The notes: generated by a model not told the origin, from the letters alone. Shown: positions 22,980 to 56,294, counted from the stretch's first letter. The stretch: DNA of 64,000 nt from Alviniconcha marisindica (GCA_018857735.1 JABMCL010000073.1:68501-132500); one strand, 5' to 3'. Made by a program: numbers and translations.

Positions 22980-24202
22980 TTTTTGTTTTTATTTCCTCAC
23001 CACACGCCATCTTTGGTGGATAACGTGGGATTCAAAACATATTAAAGAAACTTGAAATTTTGGTGGCCGCCCAATGTTCTCTTCGCAATTTTGATATATA
23101 ATTTTGTTTGTGTGTTGTTGTTTTTTGTTTACACAATTTATTCAGATGTCTTGAAGTGTGCTATATATTCAAAAATAAGTGAACAACAACACTGACATGC
23201 ATGAACTAACATAATTAAAAGTATACATCCATACGCAACAAAACCTGTGTGCTCTCAACCCCCCCCCCCCCCTCCCGCCGCGCCCACCCCAGTGGGTGTG
23301 CTAATGATGTTGCTTGTTGCCAAGGCAATCCAGAGTGGGATGGTCTGGGGGAAAGAAAAATTAACTTAAAGGCATTCTTTTTCAAGAGAGAACAACTCAT
23401 CCAGTGCTCTTCAAATCAGTCTTCCCACGCACCCTTTAGAACTGGAATCAACTCTCACCCTGGCTGACCGCATCAACATCCCTGGAAGCATTTGAGCACT
23501 GTCTGAACAGCTACATACCTCATAGTGCGCTGTCCACACAACCCTAGATGTCATACCGTAAATATTTTGAACATTCTGAACGGAGCAGCCACTTCCCAAA
23601 CAAACCTACCTGCGCAAAGACTTCACTGTTGAACGAACAACATTCCCTGTGAACCCGGTTCTCTATAGGGAAGAAGAAGAAGAATTGGAAGCGTATGGAC
23701 CGTAATTATGTTTAGATCTGTCTTCAAGGGTAGTGAGTATGTTTATGACTGACTTGAAAACAATCAGCCCAAACGCCATTTTGTAATGAAATAGCTTATC
23801 ATTCGGTGACTTCGGATTCTGGGGCAGTGTTTAGTGGAGCACGACACCCAGAAATCGCCCAGTAAACTTTTCAGCTGCATGTGTGGTGAAAGAGATCTTT
23901 TCTTTTTCTTTTGATATATCCAATTTTCGTAACTTCATGAGCAATAACCCTGGGTGGTCATTCGAGATTCTCTTGCTAGATAGCATCTTGGTGAGTAGAT
24001 CTAAAAGTGATACTCTAAGAATAGCCGTTACGGTAAACTTGTAAATAAGGAGATAACAGAAATGACTGCCATTATCATCCAAAATACCAATCAGAAACTG
24101 AAATTTTAGAAATTAACTTACAACACGTTGCGCAAATTCTGAAGGCAGATACTTACTAAGTAACTGAAGCAACTTTTTCGAAAATATTTGCCAACGAGAC
24201 AT
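19516..24202 (-). CDS. Gene A: small mitochondrial single-pass membrane protein, prag01-like
   Basis: Three exons, 24202-24157, 21225-20984 and 19608-19516, join with phases 1 and 0 to give 126 residues. Residues 1-15 (MSRWQIFSKKLLQLL) are basic, lack acidic residues and look like a mitochondrial presequence. Exon 2 carries HMNYMPIPEGSW, RNMKW and a hydrophobic segment ending TIYC (about residues 79-96). Exon 3 starts MYWLDCFYLH and ends with a charged tail. The layout and motifs match gene C (52677-62832) and AIFM1 exons 1-3. The motif recalls the arthropod 'deltamethrin resistance prag01' small-protein family (recollection, not a search). Predicted to sit in the inner mitochondrial membrane; the biochemical role is unknown. 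Compared with gene C, the Asp-Ile-Pro-Pro ending is replaced by TLPS and the tail is longer. Confidence 0.72.
19630..20095. repeat. Degenerate tandem repeat, unit about 45-58 bp
   Basis: About nine diverged copies containing GATGGAAACTAGAACTAT and TATGAACGGAAGAG, in intron 2 of gene A close to the terminal exon. Confidence 0.8.
20848..20899. repeat. (GA)n microsatellite
   Basis: About 25 GA dinucleotides, about 85 bp beyond the gene A exon 2 donor. Confidence 0.97.
20984..21225 (-). CDS. Gene A exon 2 (conserved motif and membrane segment)
   Basis: Acceptor TTTTGACAG, donor TGC|GTAAGT. Encodes a basic linker, the HM-x3-P-x-PEGSW motif, RNMKW and a transmembrane segment. The phases (1 in, 0 out) equal those of AIFM1 exon 2 and gene C exon 2. 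Confidence 0.82.
21290..21602 (-). mobile_element. tRNA-derived SINE (family 4)
   Basis: The minus-strand head near 21602 has TAGCTGAGCTGGTAAG (A-box) and GGTTCGAGTCC (B-box) at the usual spacing. The body differs from family 1. It abuts the 58-bp array on its right and the gene A exon 2 acceptor region on its left. Confidence 0.65.
21603..22805. repeat. 58-bp minisatellite, about 21 copies
   Basis: Unit includes GAGGAGTGTTCAGGTGGGGA and CATGGGATTCATTGTAG, mostly 58 bp with a few shorter copies. It fills most of the proximal part of gene A intron 1. Short frames through it (about 60-140 codons) are by-products. Confidence 0.93.
22938..22979. repeat. (GT)n microsatellite
   Basis: About 18 GT dinucleotides in gene A intron 1. 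Confidence 0.97.
23390..23560 (+). mobile_element. LINE ORF2 3' relic
   Basis: A reading frame gives WNQLSPWLTASTSLEAFEHCL, close to the usual end of CR1/L2-type ORF2 proteins (WNSLP...SLEAFK). Stops and a frameshift are present. Confidence 0.45.
24157..24202 (-). CDS. Gene A exon 1 (presequence)
   Basis: 46 nt from ATG (context AAAAGATGT) to donor CTTA|GTAAGT, phase 1, matching the 2-nt start of exon 2. A second donor about 37 nt later is phase 0 and does not fit. Chosen on phase and presequence character, so less certain than exons 2 and 3. Confidence 0.6.
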
Positions 24203-24554
24203 CTTTTGTTTTTTGCTCCGCTGGTCTTCTTCGCGAAAGAGCACATCAAGCCCACTAACTTCCCTTTGAACTATCCTCTCCCCCAAGGTAAAAAAGAAAG
24301 AAAAAGAAAGAAAGATGGAAAGAAAAAACCCAGAAAGAATGTAAGGAACACAAAAGACATAACAAGATAAGACACCGAAAGCTGTCGTATATTTAGCAGT
24401 TAGGTAAGGTAAGGTAAGCAGTTAAGCTGAATCGATCCGTTTTGCGCAGCTGACTAGATCTACCACCAGAACGTGTTCCCGGCCACAGAGTGACGTGTGT
24501 ATGTGAGTGTGTGTGTGTGCGTGTGTCCGTGCGAGCGCCTGTCCGTGCGAGCGC

Positions 24555-24605
<51 letters not shown>

Positions 24606-24716
24606 GTGCCGGTCTATGTGTGGACGTTTCTTGACACACCATGAGCGTAAACTCAACACACTTATGTAATGGTGCTTTTGTTTTAGTTTTGGGGTGAAGT
24701 TGGAGGGGTTGGGGGT

Positions 24717-24767
24717 GTCGCGACAAAATACGTCTTTTGTCGCGACAAAAGTTTTGTCGCGACAAAA
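24717..24767. promoter_or_regulatory. Cluster of TTTTGTCGCGACAAAA palindromes
   Basis: Within 50 bp the 16-bp perfect palindrome TTTTGTCGCGACAAAA occurs twice, and a third, partial copy (TGTCGCGACAAAA) precedes them. It lies between divergently oriented genes. Whether a factor binds it is unknown. Confidence 0.4.
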
Positions 24768-24835
24768 ATCATACTTGTGGCAGCTCCCACCAATGATAAA
24801 GAGCTAGGGGCAGGGGACGGGGCGAGGCCGGAGCT

Positions 24836-24871
24836 GGGGGGTGGGGGGGGGGGGGGGGGGGGGGGGGGGAG
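24836..24871. repeat. Long G-run
   Basis: About 30 nearly uninterrupted G residues, broken by one T and one A, in a purine-rich surrounding. It could form a G-quadruplex. Confidence 0.9.
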
Positions 24872-25269
24872 GGCTAGGGGGCGGCGGGGGAAGAGGAATT
24901 GAGATATGACAAAGCGACAGCTTCCTGTGGTAGCGTCCCCGCCAACTCATATCAACTGGTCCGGCCGAATCACTGACTAATCAATTCAGTTCACCGTGAA
25001 CGTGTGAGTGAGTGTACTTTGGGACCATGAAACATTGCTTAGATCAAAGCGTAGAAAAAGAAAGAAAGAAAGAAAAAGTAATTGACTGCTGAAGCATTAG
25101 ATTTAGATCTGGAAGACCTTAAACAGAAACATAATTTCGTGTGCCGCAACAGCCAGCAATGACACCAGGCAATAAAGTTGTATGTAATTGCTTTTCGCAG
25201 TCATTGACCTCAGTTTTCGCCCACCCTTCGAACGGCTGAGGACGTGTTTTTTTCTCTCGTTTTTTTTTT

Positions 25270-25272
<3 letters not shown>

Positions 25273-25323
<51 letters not shown>

Positions 25324-25331
25324 CTCTCTCT
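25273..25331. repeat. (CT)n microsatellite
   Basis: About 28 CT dinucleotides after a T-run. Confidence 0.97.
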
Positions 25332-25737
25332 TTTGTCTCAAAAAATAAAAATAAATAAAAAATCAAATTAGTCAGGATGGCTTCAGTAGAATTTTATCGT
25401 TCACAGTAGTTGGGCCGCCCATACACTTTACATATCCGGCTTTGAGCCAAACTCGTGGACGTACTTAAATGTAAGTCCGCCATGGCCAAACAGATCAGTT
25501 TCGCCTTTTATTGAAAGTATTGCCACATGTCATGTCAATCCCCTGATCATAACCCTTTGTTCAAAGCACCAACTAACTCATGTCAATCAGTGCCTCCGAT
25601 ACGACACAGTCACACTGAGGCTACGGCCGGAGCAAGTACTGAATCTCAGTGACTGTAGGAGTCGCAACTGACTCCGACAGGCATAATGAATGACCGTCCG
25701 TGGCCGGGCCGCTTGCCGGGATGCGCCTGCTCTCGAT

Positions 25738-25749
25738 AGAATAATAATA

Positions 25750-25787
<38 letters not shown>

Positions 25788-25951
25788 TACATTTATCATG
25801 CGTTCATCAATGCCCTGAGCGCTCACATGACTGATACATATTAACCTAAATATGATATTCTATACACATGCAGAGCATAGTTCTACCAAAACAATTTACA
25901 TAAAGTATTATTAAAAAAAAAAAAAAAAAAAAGGCACTACAGACACACACA

Positions 25952-25996
<45 letters not shown>

Positions 25997-26010
25997 ACAC
26001 ACACACACAG
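25738..26010 (+). repeat. Dispersed repeat with internal microsatellite (family 3), copy 2
   Basis: (TAA)n at the left, then the shared core with GAGCGCTCACATGA, then a (CA)n tract at the same internal position as in the copies at 6887-7125 and 34232-34530. Confidence 0.8.
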
Positions 26011-26445
26011 AGTCTTTAAATCTATCGCGAAATAAAAAGGAGGAAAAGCAAGCAAACAAACAAACAAAAAGCCATTGCTTAATAAGGCTGATCATAAGTT
26101 CATAGTCTGGCGAAGGCGGCATGGCCAAGCGCCATTTCAGTGGCCGCGCCGCCACTGACTTAGGCCGCAGTGACCTGGCCGCGGCGACTCAGTCACGGCG
26201 TCAGTTCATGTCGCCGCTGTTACCGGCAAAACGAACAACGTGAAGTCAGATGACACTAAAATACAAAATTAGCCAGATTAGTTGCACTTTGCCGTTGATT
26301 GTGAATCAATTTGTGGCATAGTCAGTGATAATTCACCAGCCCCGAAGTCGCGGGCTTCTCTGGAGAAGCGAAAACGAAAGAGCCAAGGGACATAACCGGC
26401 GTTGGTAACTCTTCTAAGAATAAAAGCAGGGCCGGCAAAGCAAAG

Positions 26446-47502
<21,057 letters not shown>

Positions 47503-47750
47503 AGAGCTGTGCGGGGTTGCTGACGCCTTGTATGCACTTGCGTGCCAAAACTTTCTCCGTCTTCAGGCAGTGCAAGAGGAATGCAGCTACTGTGTGATTT
47601 ATCAAAATTGTTATTTATAATCCGAGAGACCAATCCCATTGTGTGATTTGACCGACATGTGATTGCGGCTTGTTAAAGATCTAGCCTGTGTTAGTTAGTG
47701 TGTGACGTGACTGGTAGGTGGTTGTGGCTTTTAAGTGAACTAGTCTGAAA

Positions 47751-47760
47751 AATAAATAAA
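47751..47760 (+). other. AIFM1 polyadenylation signal candidate
   Basis: Two overlapping AATAAA motifs about 250 nt after the stop codon. Confidence 0.55.
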
Positions 47761-47789
47761 TGTTGTGTCCGAGTGTGTAGAACTTGAAG

Positions 47790-47960
47790 AGATCAAATGA
47801 AAACTTAACAGGTGTTTGTTTCTTAAAATTCCCGGTTGATTTTGTATCAGATTTGCAAGTTGGATCTGCAGAAGACAATTTGCTTGGCTCCACGATACCT
47901 CGGATGTTAGCACAGTCAAGCATCACTGCAGGTCTGATGTGCAGCGTTAGTTAGTTTCTG
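47790..47960. repeat. Duplicated segment, pair with 44690-44860
   Basis: See 44690-44860; about 170 bp with moderate divergence. Confidence 0.75.
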
Positions 47961-48239
47961 GCTTTCATCGTCCCGTCAACCGCATAGGGTCACCTCAGGA
48001 CACGATACAGGGGTAATATGCTTTAATTATGACTAGTGACTAATTAGGACTGCTTAGTTTACATCCTTTTACAGCTGGTGGAGCAATGCCTGTGTCGATT
48101 GCTAAACCCTAATCATCAATTCCCTCGATTTTCAAGCTTTTGCACCCAGACAGGGGGAGGTCAAGGGATGTCTGGTGTTTTCCTTCAGGAGGATTCTCAG
48201 GGCCGTCATCTGATCCCATTTTTCTGTCTTCTTTCTTGT

Positions 48240-48665
48240 GCTGCTTCTACCAAATCCTGTTCAGTCCTGTCCTTTTTCTGCTAAAGGCCCATTCTCTGGA
48301 CTTTTGGAAAAAATTCTCCAGTATTTTTCTTTAAGTGACAGGCTTTTTTTGTATCGCTCTCATGGACCCCAGCTAGATGATGGTGTGGTTTGTATGTGCA
48401 GCTTGCTGCCATATGGCACTGGTATTTGCCTTGGTGCACGCATCTGGAATTCTTTTCCTTCCACCCTTTGTTACAGTCCTTCTGTCCCTGCCTTCAACAG
48501 CAGTCTGAAAACTTAACCTCTTCAAACAGTATTTTGGACAGTCAGTCCTCTCCCTTCCAGTCTTAAAACACAACCTCTTCAAACAGTATTTTGGACAGTC
48601 AGTCCTTCTCTCCCTGCCTTCAGCACTGGCCTTAAAACTTAACCTCTTCAAACAGTAATCTTTTC
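48240..48665 (+). mobile_element. LINE ORF2 3' relic with internal repeats
   Basis: A frame with GARIWNSFPSTLCYSPSVPA then FNSSLKT recalls an ORF2 C-terminus. It is followed by three copies of a 57-65 bp unit containing CCTCTTCAAACAGTATTTTG. Confidence 0.55.
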
Positions 48666-48929
48666 CGTAGTGTGTGTCCTTTTGGCATTAATAAGCTGGA
48701 CCTTTTTGGCATTAATAAACTGGATGGAAGGGTTGACGACACCCGTGTGTTCTAAGCAGTATGTGCTTTTTAACAAGGGCAGCATCTAAGGGTCCAACTC
48801 TTAAAATATTTGCATTTGATGTTTGTGCATACAGTACGTTTTGTTTTGTGCTTGTGTTTAGACTGATTTTGCAGAGGCGACTCCAGTAAGGGCTACAAAT
48901 GAGAAGAGATCTGAATGGGTGTCGACTTA

Positions 48930-49225
48930 CGACAGTTTGATTGTCCATAGGTGACCGTAACATGTTACACTTACGATGGTTGTAGTTGGATGAAAGGTGG
49001 ATGACAGTTTAATTGTCCCGAGGTGACCTTAAAATGTAATGCTTACAACAGTTGTAGTTGGGTGGAATGCGGATGACAGTTTGTCCTGAGGCGACCTTAA
49101 AATGTTACACTTATGAAGGTTGTAGTTGGGTGAAATGTGGATATCTATACTTACGTTGGTTGTGGATGGGTGAAATGTGTGTATCTGTACTTACATTGGT
49201 TGCACTTGGGTGAAATGTGGGTATT
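48930..49225. repeat. Degenerate tandem repeat, about 72-bp unit
   Basis: Three clear and two partial copies with GTTGTAGTTGG(A/G)TG and GGTGACC(T/G)TAA. Confidence 0.8.
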
Positions 49226-50799
49226 GAGACATGCTTGTTGCTGTTGTCTGATGCTGTGCTCCAGCTGTTTGCTTGTGACTTGCCATTTGTGTTCTGAACT
49301 GGTGAAGAGAAGTTTAAATGTGCAGTTTGTCCTCAAGTGATTCCATGTGGTTGACGGAACTTTAAAATCCATAAGTAAGCAGCTGACCAGGCATTGAAGT
49401 CCAGTGTACTAACTTGCAGGCTTTTTTTTTCATGCCACAGTGTAACTAGGTAACCCAACCAGGCAGACTGACAACAGACGGACATATATAGAACAAACAT
49501 GGGTCAGATCTGTACATATTCCACTACAATCTGTCACTACAATACCGTGAACAGGTACTAGCAGGTCTGCACATATTCCACTACAATCTGAATTAGTAGA
49601 ATCTGAGCACTTGCATGTCACTGAAACGCCTTATGCAGAGTTCAGAATATCGAAGAGACTCTCTCTTCAGATGCTTTGACAAAGCAGGAAAAGCAGAATT
49701 AACTAAAAAGCACCTGACCAACATAATAAAGTGTCCTTTGAGATAGAGGGCTACCAGAAAGAACGCAGTCAATGGGCCCATGTGGATGCCTGGAATCCCA
49801 AGTTCTTTAAAAAAAAAAAAAATCATTCCAGACTGCAAAATCCGGAAGAAAGAAAAGAAACATTGTGCATCTCGTACACTGTCGTGTGAATGGTAGTGAT
49901 AAGGCACTACTTTTTGTTAACTTTAAAAAGCCATTGAAAATCTTCAGGACCAGGTGCTAACCTTGCATGCACCCTTGTGTGGCCCAGGATTAGGTCATTT
50001 TACCGTACAGGTAGCATCTTCAGTGTGTTGCCTGGGGTAGTCTGCCCACACTGTGATTTGCTGCAGTCCAAAAAAACTTTTAAAAAAACAAACTTTTTTC
50101 TTTTTTCTTTTTCAGTTTGATATACAATCAACAGGGTGTTTTAAAGCAAAATCTGTGGAAGTTTTTATTTTGATCTCATGTACTGGCTGGACACATTTTC
50201 AGGCTAGTTCTTTGAAATGAATGGGTCATGCTGACAGCAGTCATTCCATATCACTCGTGTACAGAGAGGTAGGCGTAGATGGAGTTTGTGTGTTGTGATC
50301 TACCCAAGGTGCCATGGGAAGTATACTCACAGTATAGTCACATGTGCACACAGAATGAAAGGAAGAATGCATTTCAAATGGCTGTTTCTGAAGTTATTTT
50401 TTAAGAAAATAGTTTGACTTTAAACGTTTCCAAAATATAGTTACATATATATATATATGTAACACAGAATGAAAGGAAGAATGAATTTCAAATGGTTGTT
50501 TTTGATGTTTGAATCATTTGACTGAAAATGTTTGGATTATCTGTTACAATAAAGGTCAACAGATAATTCATGTTTCTTTTGTTATTTGTTCTTGTACTAG
50601 TTGAAATGGTACGTGCTAAGGGCCATGATCCACTTTCAAACATGCATTCATACAGCTACATGATCTAGCAGAACACACATCATGTAGCATGCTATGACAC
50701 ACACTCGTGCACTTGTTGACAGAAATGTGATCGTGGGCAACTTTTGCCGTTGAACAGCAGACATGACAAAGAAGCCACAACATTGTCTGCCATTCTACC

Positions 50800-51023
50800 T
50801 CGGTCAGCTGTTTTAAATCTTCCTTGAAAACCTTTCTCTTTTTAATAACCTTTTCTTCAGTCACATTGCCCTAATACGCGACTGGTGTGTGTATATGTGT
50901 GTGCATGCGTGCATGCATGTTGTATGCGTTGAATTTTGACAAATACGTGTTTGTAGAGAACGTGTAAGCACTTAGGGCCTGTATGGGTTAGGCGCTCTAA
51001 GTATTTATTATTATTATTATTAT
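50800..51023 (+). mobile_element. LINE 3' end, copy 2 (pair with 42070-42305)
   Basis: Ends in (TTA)n preceded by GGGTTAGGCGCTCTAAGTA; same family as 42070-42305. Confidence 0.65.
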
Positions 51024-51567
51024 TGGTGGCATTATATCATTACTACGCTGGAGCTAGGATAAACGGAGATTACACGATGGGTCTGAGAGGGATACCGTGA
51101 AATACGAAACACGAGTGGTTCACATTTTTCAGTAAACCACACAGTAAACCCATTGTGTGTGCTACTTACTACACGTAGATTCAGTAAAGCATCCTGGTAT
51201 GACTCCAGCTTTTGGGCGTGAAATGACAACAAACCGTAGTCTTTAGTGACTGCCTTTTTATGCTGTGCAGCTGTATAATGTGCACGAGGAGTTAGTCCCA
51301 TTCTCAGTGCATCTACATGTCAGATGCATCTACATGTCTTTCTATTGACACAGACAAACAAGAGAAAAAGAACACACCTAGGTAACGATGTTTACAGAAA
51401 GTGAAGGAGAAAGAATTTCGTATCATTCTGTGCTGTGTATCTGTAGGTTTACTGACAAACAACTCGAGAAACCGGCCAACAACACATTCAACCGATCAGT
51501 GAAAACATCTGAAATAGTTTTTAAAAACCTGATACAGAATGACGCTACTTGCTAGCATTCTAAAACA

Positions 51568-51656
51568 AGATCCAAACACAAAAAGGTTCAAAAGAACACT
51601 TCTTTATTATGACGTCATAATAAATAAGCGTTCTTTGAACCTTTTTGTTTGGATCT
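51568..51656. repeat. Near-perfect palindrome centred on TGACGTCA
   Basis: The arms of about 40 nt pair from AGATCCAAACACAAAAAGG to CCTTTTTGTTTGGATCT around TTATTATGACGTCATAATAA. A tiny palindromic MITE is the simplest reading. Half-copies occur in the duplicated block at 46150-46200 and 46340-46390. Confidence 0.9.
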
Positions 51657-51975
51657 GAAATAGTAGTAACAAATTCTATGCTAATATTCATTAATGTCTG
51701 AACGACTTACAAGTTATAATCATGCAAAGATTGAAAAATCCTGCAAAAGGGTCGCACAGACACTGAAAACACCCCCCAAAATCAGAAGGGAGATGTTTTT
51801 GTAGTCATCAAATGTTTATCTTTCAAACTATTCATGGTCACGAAAAGTATTTTGTGCAGGGTTTGCCCTTGTTGAGATTTAAAAAAAAATCAATTTAATT
51901 CAAACTTTCCAGTGTCCCTGTCACATTGAAAACTGCTTACAAGATAACTCACAGTCAGTGTAAAGTCCAGCAGAC

Positions 51976-51981
51976 TTTATT
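51976..51981 (-). other. Possible polyadenylation signal of gene C
   Basis: AATAAA on the minus strand about 700 nt after the gene C stop. Confidence 0.35.
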
Positions 51982-52676
51982 TGGACATTTACACTAGCAA
52001 AAATGTCCATGCTGAACTTGCACTGAACTGAATTCCAGCAAAATATTTCATCATTTTTTCCTTCCCACCAACCATTGTTTTACACTGAAGTTCACACACA
52101 CACACAATCATTGAATATCAGATCAGTCATATAATGGTCACATTCACATTCATACAGAAACACAAATTACTTGGGTTCAAAATGTTTTACTTTTGACAAA
52201 AAAACAAGAAGAGGTAAAATATTTCCACAGCATTTCTAATGCCATCGCACCATTCACACATTACCGGTATTACGAACTGTTTCCTGTGATGCAAAGTTAT
52301 CAAAGCTAAAAAAAGACACTTCCCAAAAATCAGAGAACGTAACTCACAATGTCCAGCATCATTAACCTAAGAACATAAATAGCATTTTGTAATGCATTTT
52401 TTTCTTTGTGGTAACTTAAACAGTGTCAGAGGGAAATGTGTGTACACAGTACATCAATTTAAACTTGATTCAAAAACTCTCCAGGAATGGAAATGAGCAG
52501 ACTAGGCAATTTTGAGCCAACACAGAAATGTTCTTAAATTCTGATCAAAAAGTGGTCGATTAACTGAAGAGAAAACTTCCCAAAAAACTTCCATCCCTGA
52601 TGCTGAAAGTTGTGCTCACTGATATGACCTAAAACAAACTGTGTATCACATGTCCAACTACATTCCAAAATGCTGT

Positions 52677-52733
52677 CTACTTGTTCTTCATGGGTGGTAT
52701 GTCATGAACGTAGAAGATGTTGTATTGGTTCAT
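52677..52733 (-). CDS. Gene C exon 3 (terminal)
   Basis: 57 nt after acceptor GTTGCAG: 18 residues and a stop. Recognised by its FYVHDIPP pattern and phase 0. Confidence 0.78.
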   Translation of the reverse strand: MNQYNIFYVHDIPPMKNK

Positions 52734-55700
52734 CTGCAACACAAAAACAAGAACAGGTCTATGACTGAATATGATCTAACTTAAGTTTATGTACACATAA
52801 TAACCTATATATCTGAATTAATGCAGACATTTTCTGTCAACTTCAGGAAGTCAAGTGTTACCTTAGTTAATGAAAGTCTACGTTCTATTTAAAACGTTCA
52901 TATAATCACAAACAGAACCCCCCCCCCCCCCATTTTTTTGTTACATGTAATAATCAGGATTCAGTTGCATGTCTTTTACAAGGTGCAAAATAAATAGGTC
53001 TCTCCCCTTCATTTTTTTTTTATATACATGTAATAATCAGGATTCAGTTGCTTGTCTTTTACAAGGTGCAAAATAAGCAGCCCCCCCCCCACACACACAC
53101 ACATTTTTTAATTTTTATTATACATGTAATAATCAGGATTTAGTTCCATGTCTTTTACAAGGTGCAAAATAAATAGGTCCCCTCTTCCATGTGTCCTCCA
53201 ATACTCCTCCCACAAAAGCATGGCCACTGTAGTTTCTGCCCGCCCCCACCCCCCTCCCCTTAAATGTCCATGTGTAGCAAGTGTGTGCTGATGCAAATCT
53301 ACATAGCCCTTCACACCACAATGCAAGCAAATACGGGGCAGCAACTGGATGGTGTATAAATTACTGACATCACTGCAGTCTCAAGAATTTAATGTTAAAA
53401 TTAAAAAATAGCCTGACACTTTTTTTGTTCAACACAAGAAGAGCAAATGTTCAAACAACTCAAACTCAAACAATGATTTGCTCAGTGATGGCTACACAGC
53501 ACAGACCAAAGACATACATGTAGGGCCGTGCAACTGAAGTGCTGTGAAGTTTAAGGTAGACCAGACCTTCTTAGCTGTGTAGGTTACTGAGGCAAACAAT
53601 TCACACTAAAGGAGCAAACATTTTTCACATTTAAATATATATGTGTATTTCAACCCTTTAAAAACAACAACAGTTTTTAAAAACATTCATTGTTGAAATG
53701 AATTAAAGGGAGAACAAAACAATATAACAACAGAAAAGCAGCATGCTCTAACCACAACCATTCAGTTCACATAGATATATATGGAAATATAATATAACTG
53801 ATTTTCTCTGCTGGACAATCTCATTTTCAGAAGAAAAATGCTGCTCATTTAAAATATGACACATTTGTGTCTTATAGTTACACTGTTATAGAGTACTTAC
53901 TAACTTAGGCAAATAAAACCAAACAAAAATCTCCAAAGTACCCCCAGCTGCTAATCATATATTCATCAGCACATCAAAATGAACAGCATGAATTGTCAAA
54001 ACTTTGATGACACCAACAGAAAACGTGCAACTCCAGCTTGTAATGATGCACTCGGCAATCAAAGTTTAAACATGATCAAATAACTTTACAAGGAAATAAA
54101 ATGCAGTTTCACCATTCTCAGTCTTGTATCCCCATAACATTGCTCAATAAAATAATGTCAAGGTAAAGCCTTAAGACCAGGTCGAGGATAGCACTTGGCC
54201 CTTATAATCATGCAAAATCAACAGACCTCAGTGTAACGATGTCTGAGAAAACTCAAACTCTGAGTATGTTGCGATTCTTGCCAAAGCAGATGCACCAATT
54301 ACAAATTTCCCTCGAGTATGTACAGTCAAAGTCTAACAAATGAAACATTATGCCAGATCTAGTCCATGTCCATGAGTAGGATTAGATAAACTTAAGAATA
54401 CTTAAAATATATTTTGCGGATTTTTGCAACTTCTTGGTGCTGCTGCAACCTTGAAATATGCTCAGTGTATACTGTCAGTGTCATGTATAATATTTATGAT
54501 ATGAAGGTACTTTGAGCCTTTAATTTGATCATAAGTTCATTACTATTTTATGATGATGTCACAGTTTGTTCTATATTTATAACTATAGTTACGGTAAGAC
54601 CCTTTTGTTGATGGTGTTGTGTTTATTGTATTGTTCTTTTAACTTTATGTATTCATTATTTTACGAGCCCACCATGACCACAACAAAATTGCCCCTTGTG
54701 GGATAATTAAAGTTTTTTTAATTGAATTGGACTGAATTGAATCTGGTCACAGTAAAGCTATGCTAGTTATAAGTTAAACTGGCAATGTTGCACACAAATT
54801 TGTCAATAACATTTGAACCTGAACACATGTGACATGAGAGCTTTCTGAGAAGCACAGCTTTCAGTTTCAACTTTAACGTCTCTGTCGCCTATTTGATAAA
54901 ACTGGTAATGTAAATGTGGTATCCATGAACTGACCCAAGACTATGAAAATTAGACATGAACTGACCCAAGACTATGAAAATTAGACAATGTTCTCAACAC
55001 AAAATTTAAATGATCTGAAAGTGTCCAAGAAAAGCCTTTCACAGTAAAGTTACAGGTTAGTGGCAACAGACAGACAATTATCAACAATGACCATTTATAA
55101 TTTCTTGATTCTCAAAACTGTTGTTACTAAGGTAATATATATATATATATATTATTACTATATAGATCTAAAGAATGTATTTTCACTATTTAAAAACTGA
55201 CGAGCTTCAACAAAACCAAAAATAAGAAAACCAAAAACCAACCAGAAAACAAAACAGTCTGTTGAAAGTATTCAAACTAAAACAATGCAAATGTATCAAC
55301 AGAAATATAAAACAATCAAAAACTGTCAAACAATTTTTACAAAAGTAACAAACTTGGCTACATACATGTACTGTAGAATGCTTTGTACTAGCAGCAGGAC
55401 ACAAGCTGCTTAATATTATTATGATGGAAACTGGGGTGTCAGTGTATCACATGATAATTAATGGTAATATACTAATAATAGTTTTTAATACTATTGCTTA
55501 ATGTACTTATAACATTAAACACAGACTTTGAATTGAAGGCAGTGTTTCATCCCAAAATTTAGAAGCTTAGGATGAATGCCGAAGTTAATATAAAAACAAC
55601 ATTTCCTGCTGAATCTATGTTCCTCATTGCAAATCGCCAAGTGATTCCAATTTCTATGATTTATGTTTGTTTGTTTAAAAAAGAAAAAGAAAAAAAAGAG

Positions 55701-56262
55701 AAGTGCATGCTTTTTTAAACATTTCCTGCCTGTAGTTGTATGACTTGACAAAAGTGTTTAATGTCATGCTGATTACTGTTTTAATAACAGCAGATACCAG
55801 AGAGAGAGAGAGAGAGAGAGAGCAATTTCAGAGAAGAATTAAGATTTATAAATAATAAATTAGAACAGAAACCAAACAGATTCCCCTCCAAGCTTCCATT
55901 CATAACTGACAAAATAATCTCCCTTCCATTATTGAATGTGACCTGACAAGATAATTTCCCTTCCACAGATCAATGTGACCTGACCTTCATTCAACTTCAG
56001 CTAACTCACTGTTTCATAGTCAGCACTGTGGCCACTTTTGGAAATGATATGTTTGCAGACTGGATGGTAGATGTAAAAAAAAAAGGGAACCACAAAGTTC
56101 TAATAGATGGAGAAAAAAAAAAAGAAAAAAAAAAGGAAATCGAAAAGTTCTAATACTGTAACAGATGGCAAAAAAAGAAAAGAAAAAGGAAACCGAAAAG
56201 TTCTAAACAGGATGAGAAAAGCTTTGCCACTGAATCTGCCCAGAAAAAGCGAGTGAGCGAGT

Positions 56263-56294
<32 letters not shown>

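Larger units (their letters stand above)
24203..26445. other. Divergent interval between gene A and AIFM1
   Basis: Both flanking starts point outward, so promoters for both genes should lie here. It holds a (GT)n tract (24499-24603), TCGCGA palindromes (24717-24767), a long G-run (24836-24871), a (CT)n tract (25273-25331), a (TAA)n and (CA)n repeat copy (25738-26010) and a CpG-richer stretch just before AIFM1 (26100-26445). No coding exon is seen. Confidence 0.55.
47503..52676. other. Interval between convergent AIFM1 and gene C
   Basis: Contains the 3' ends of both genes, a duplicated segment (47790-47960), a LINE relic with a 57-65 bp repeat (48240-48665), a degenerate ~72-bp repeat (48930-49225), a LINE 3' end (50800-51023) and a CRE-centred palindrome (51568-51656). 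No further gene is seen. Confidence 0.55.
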
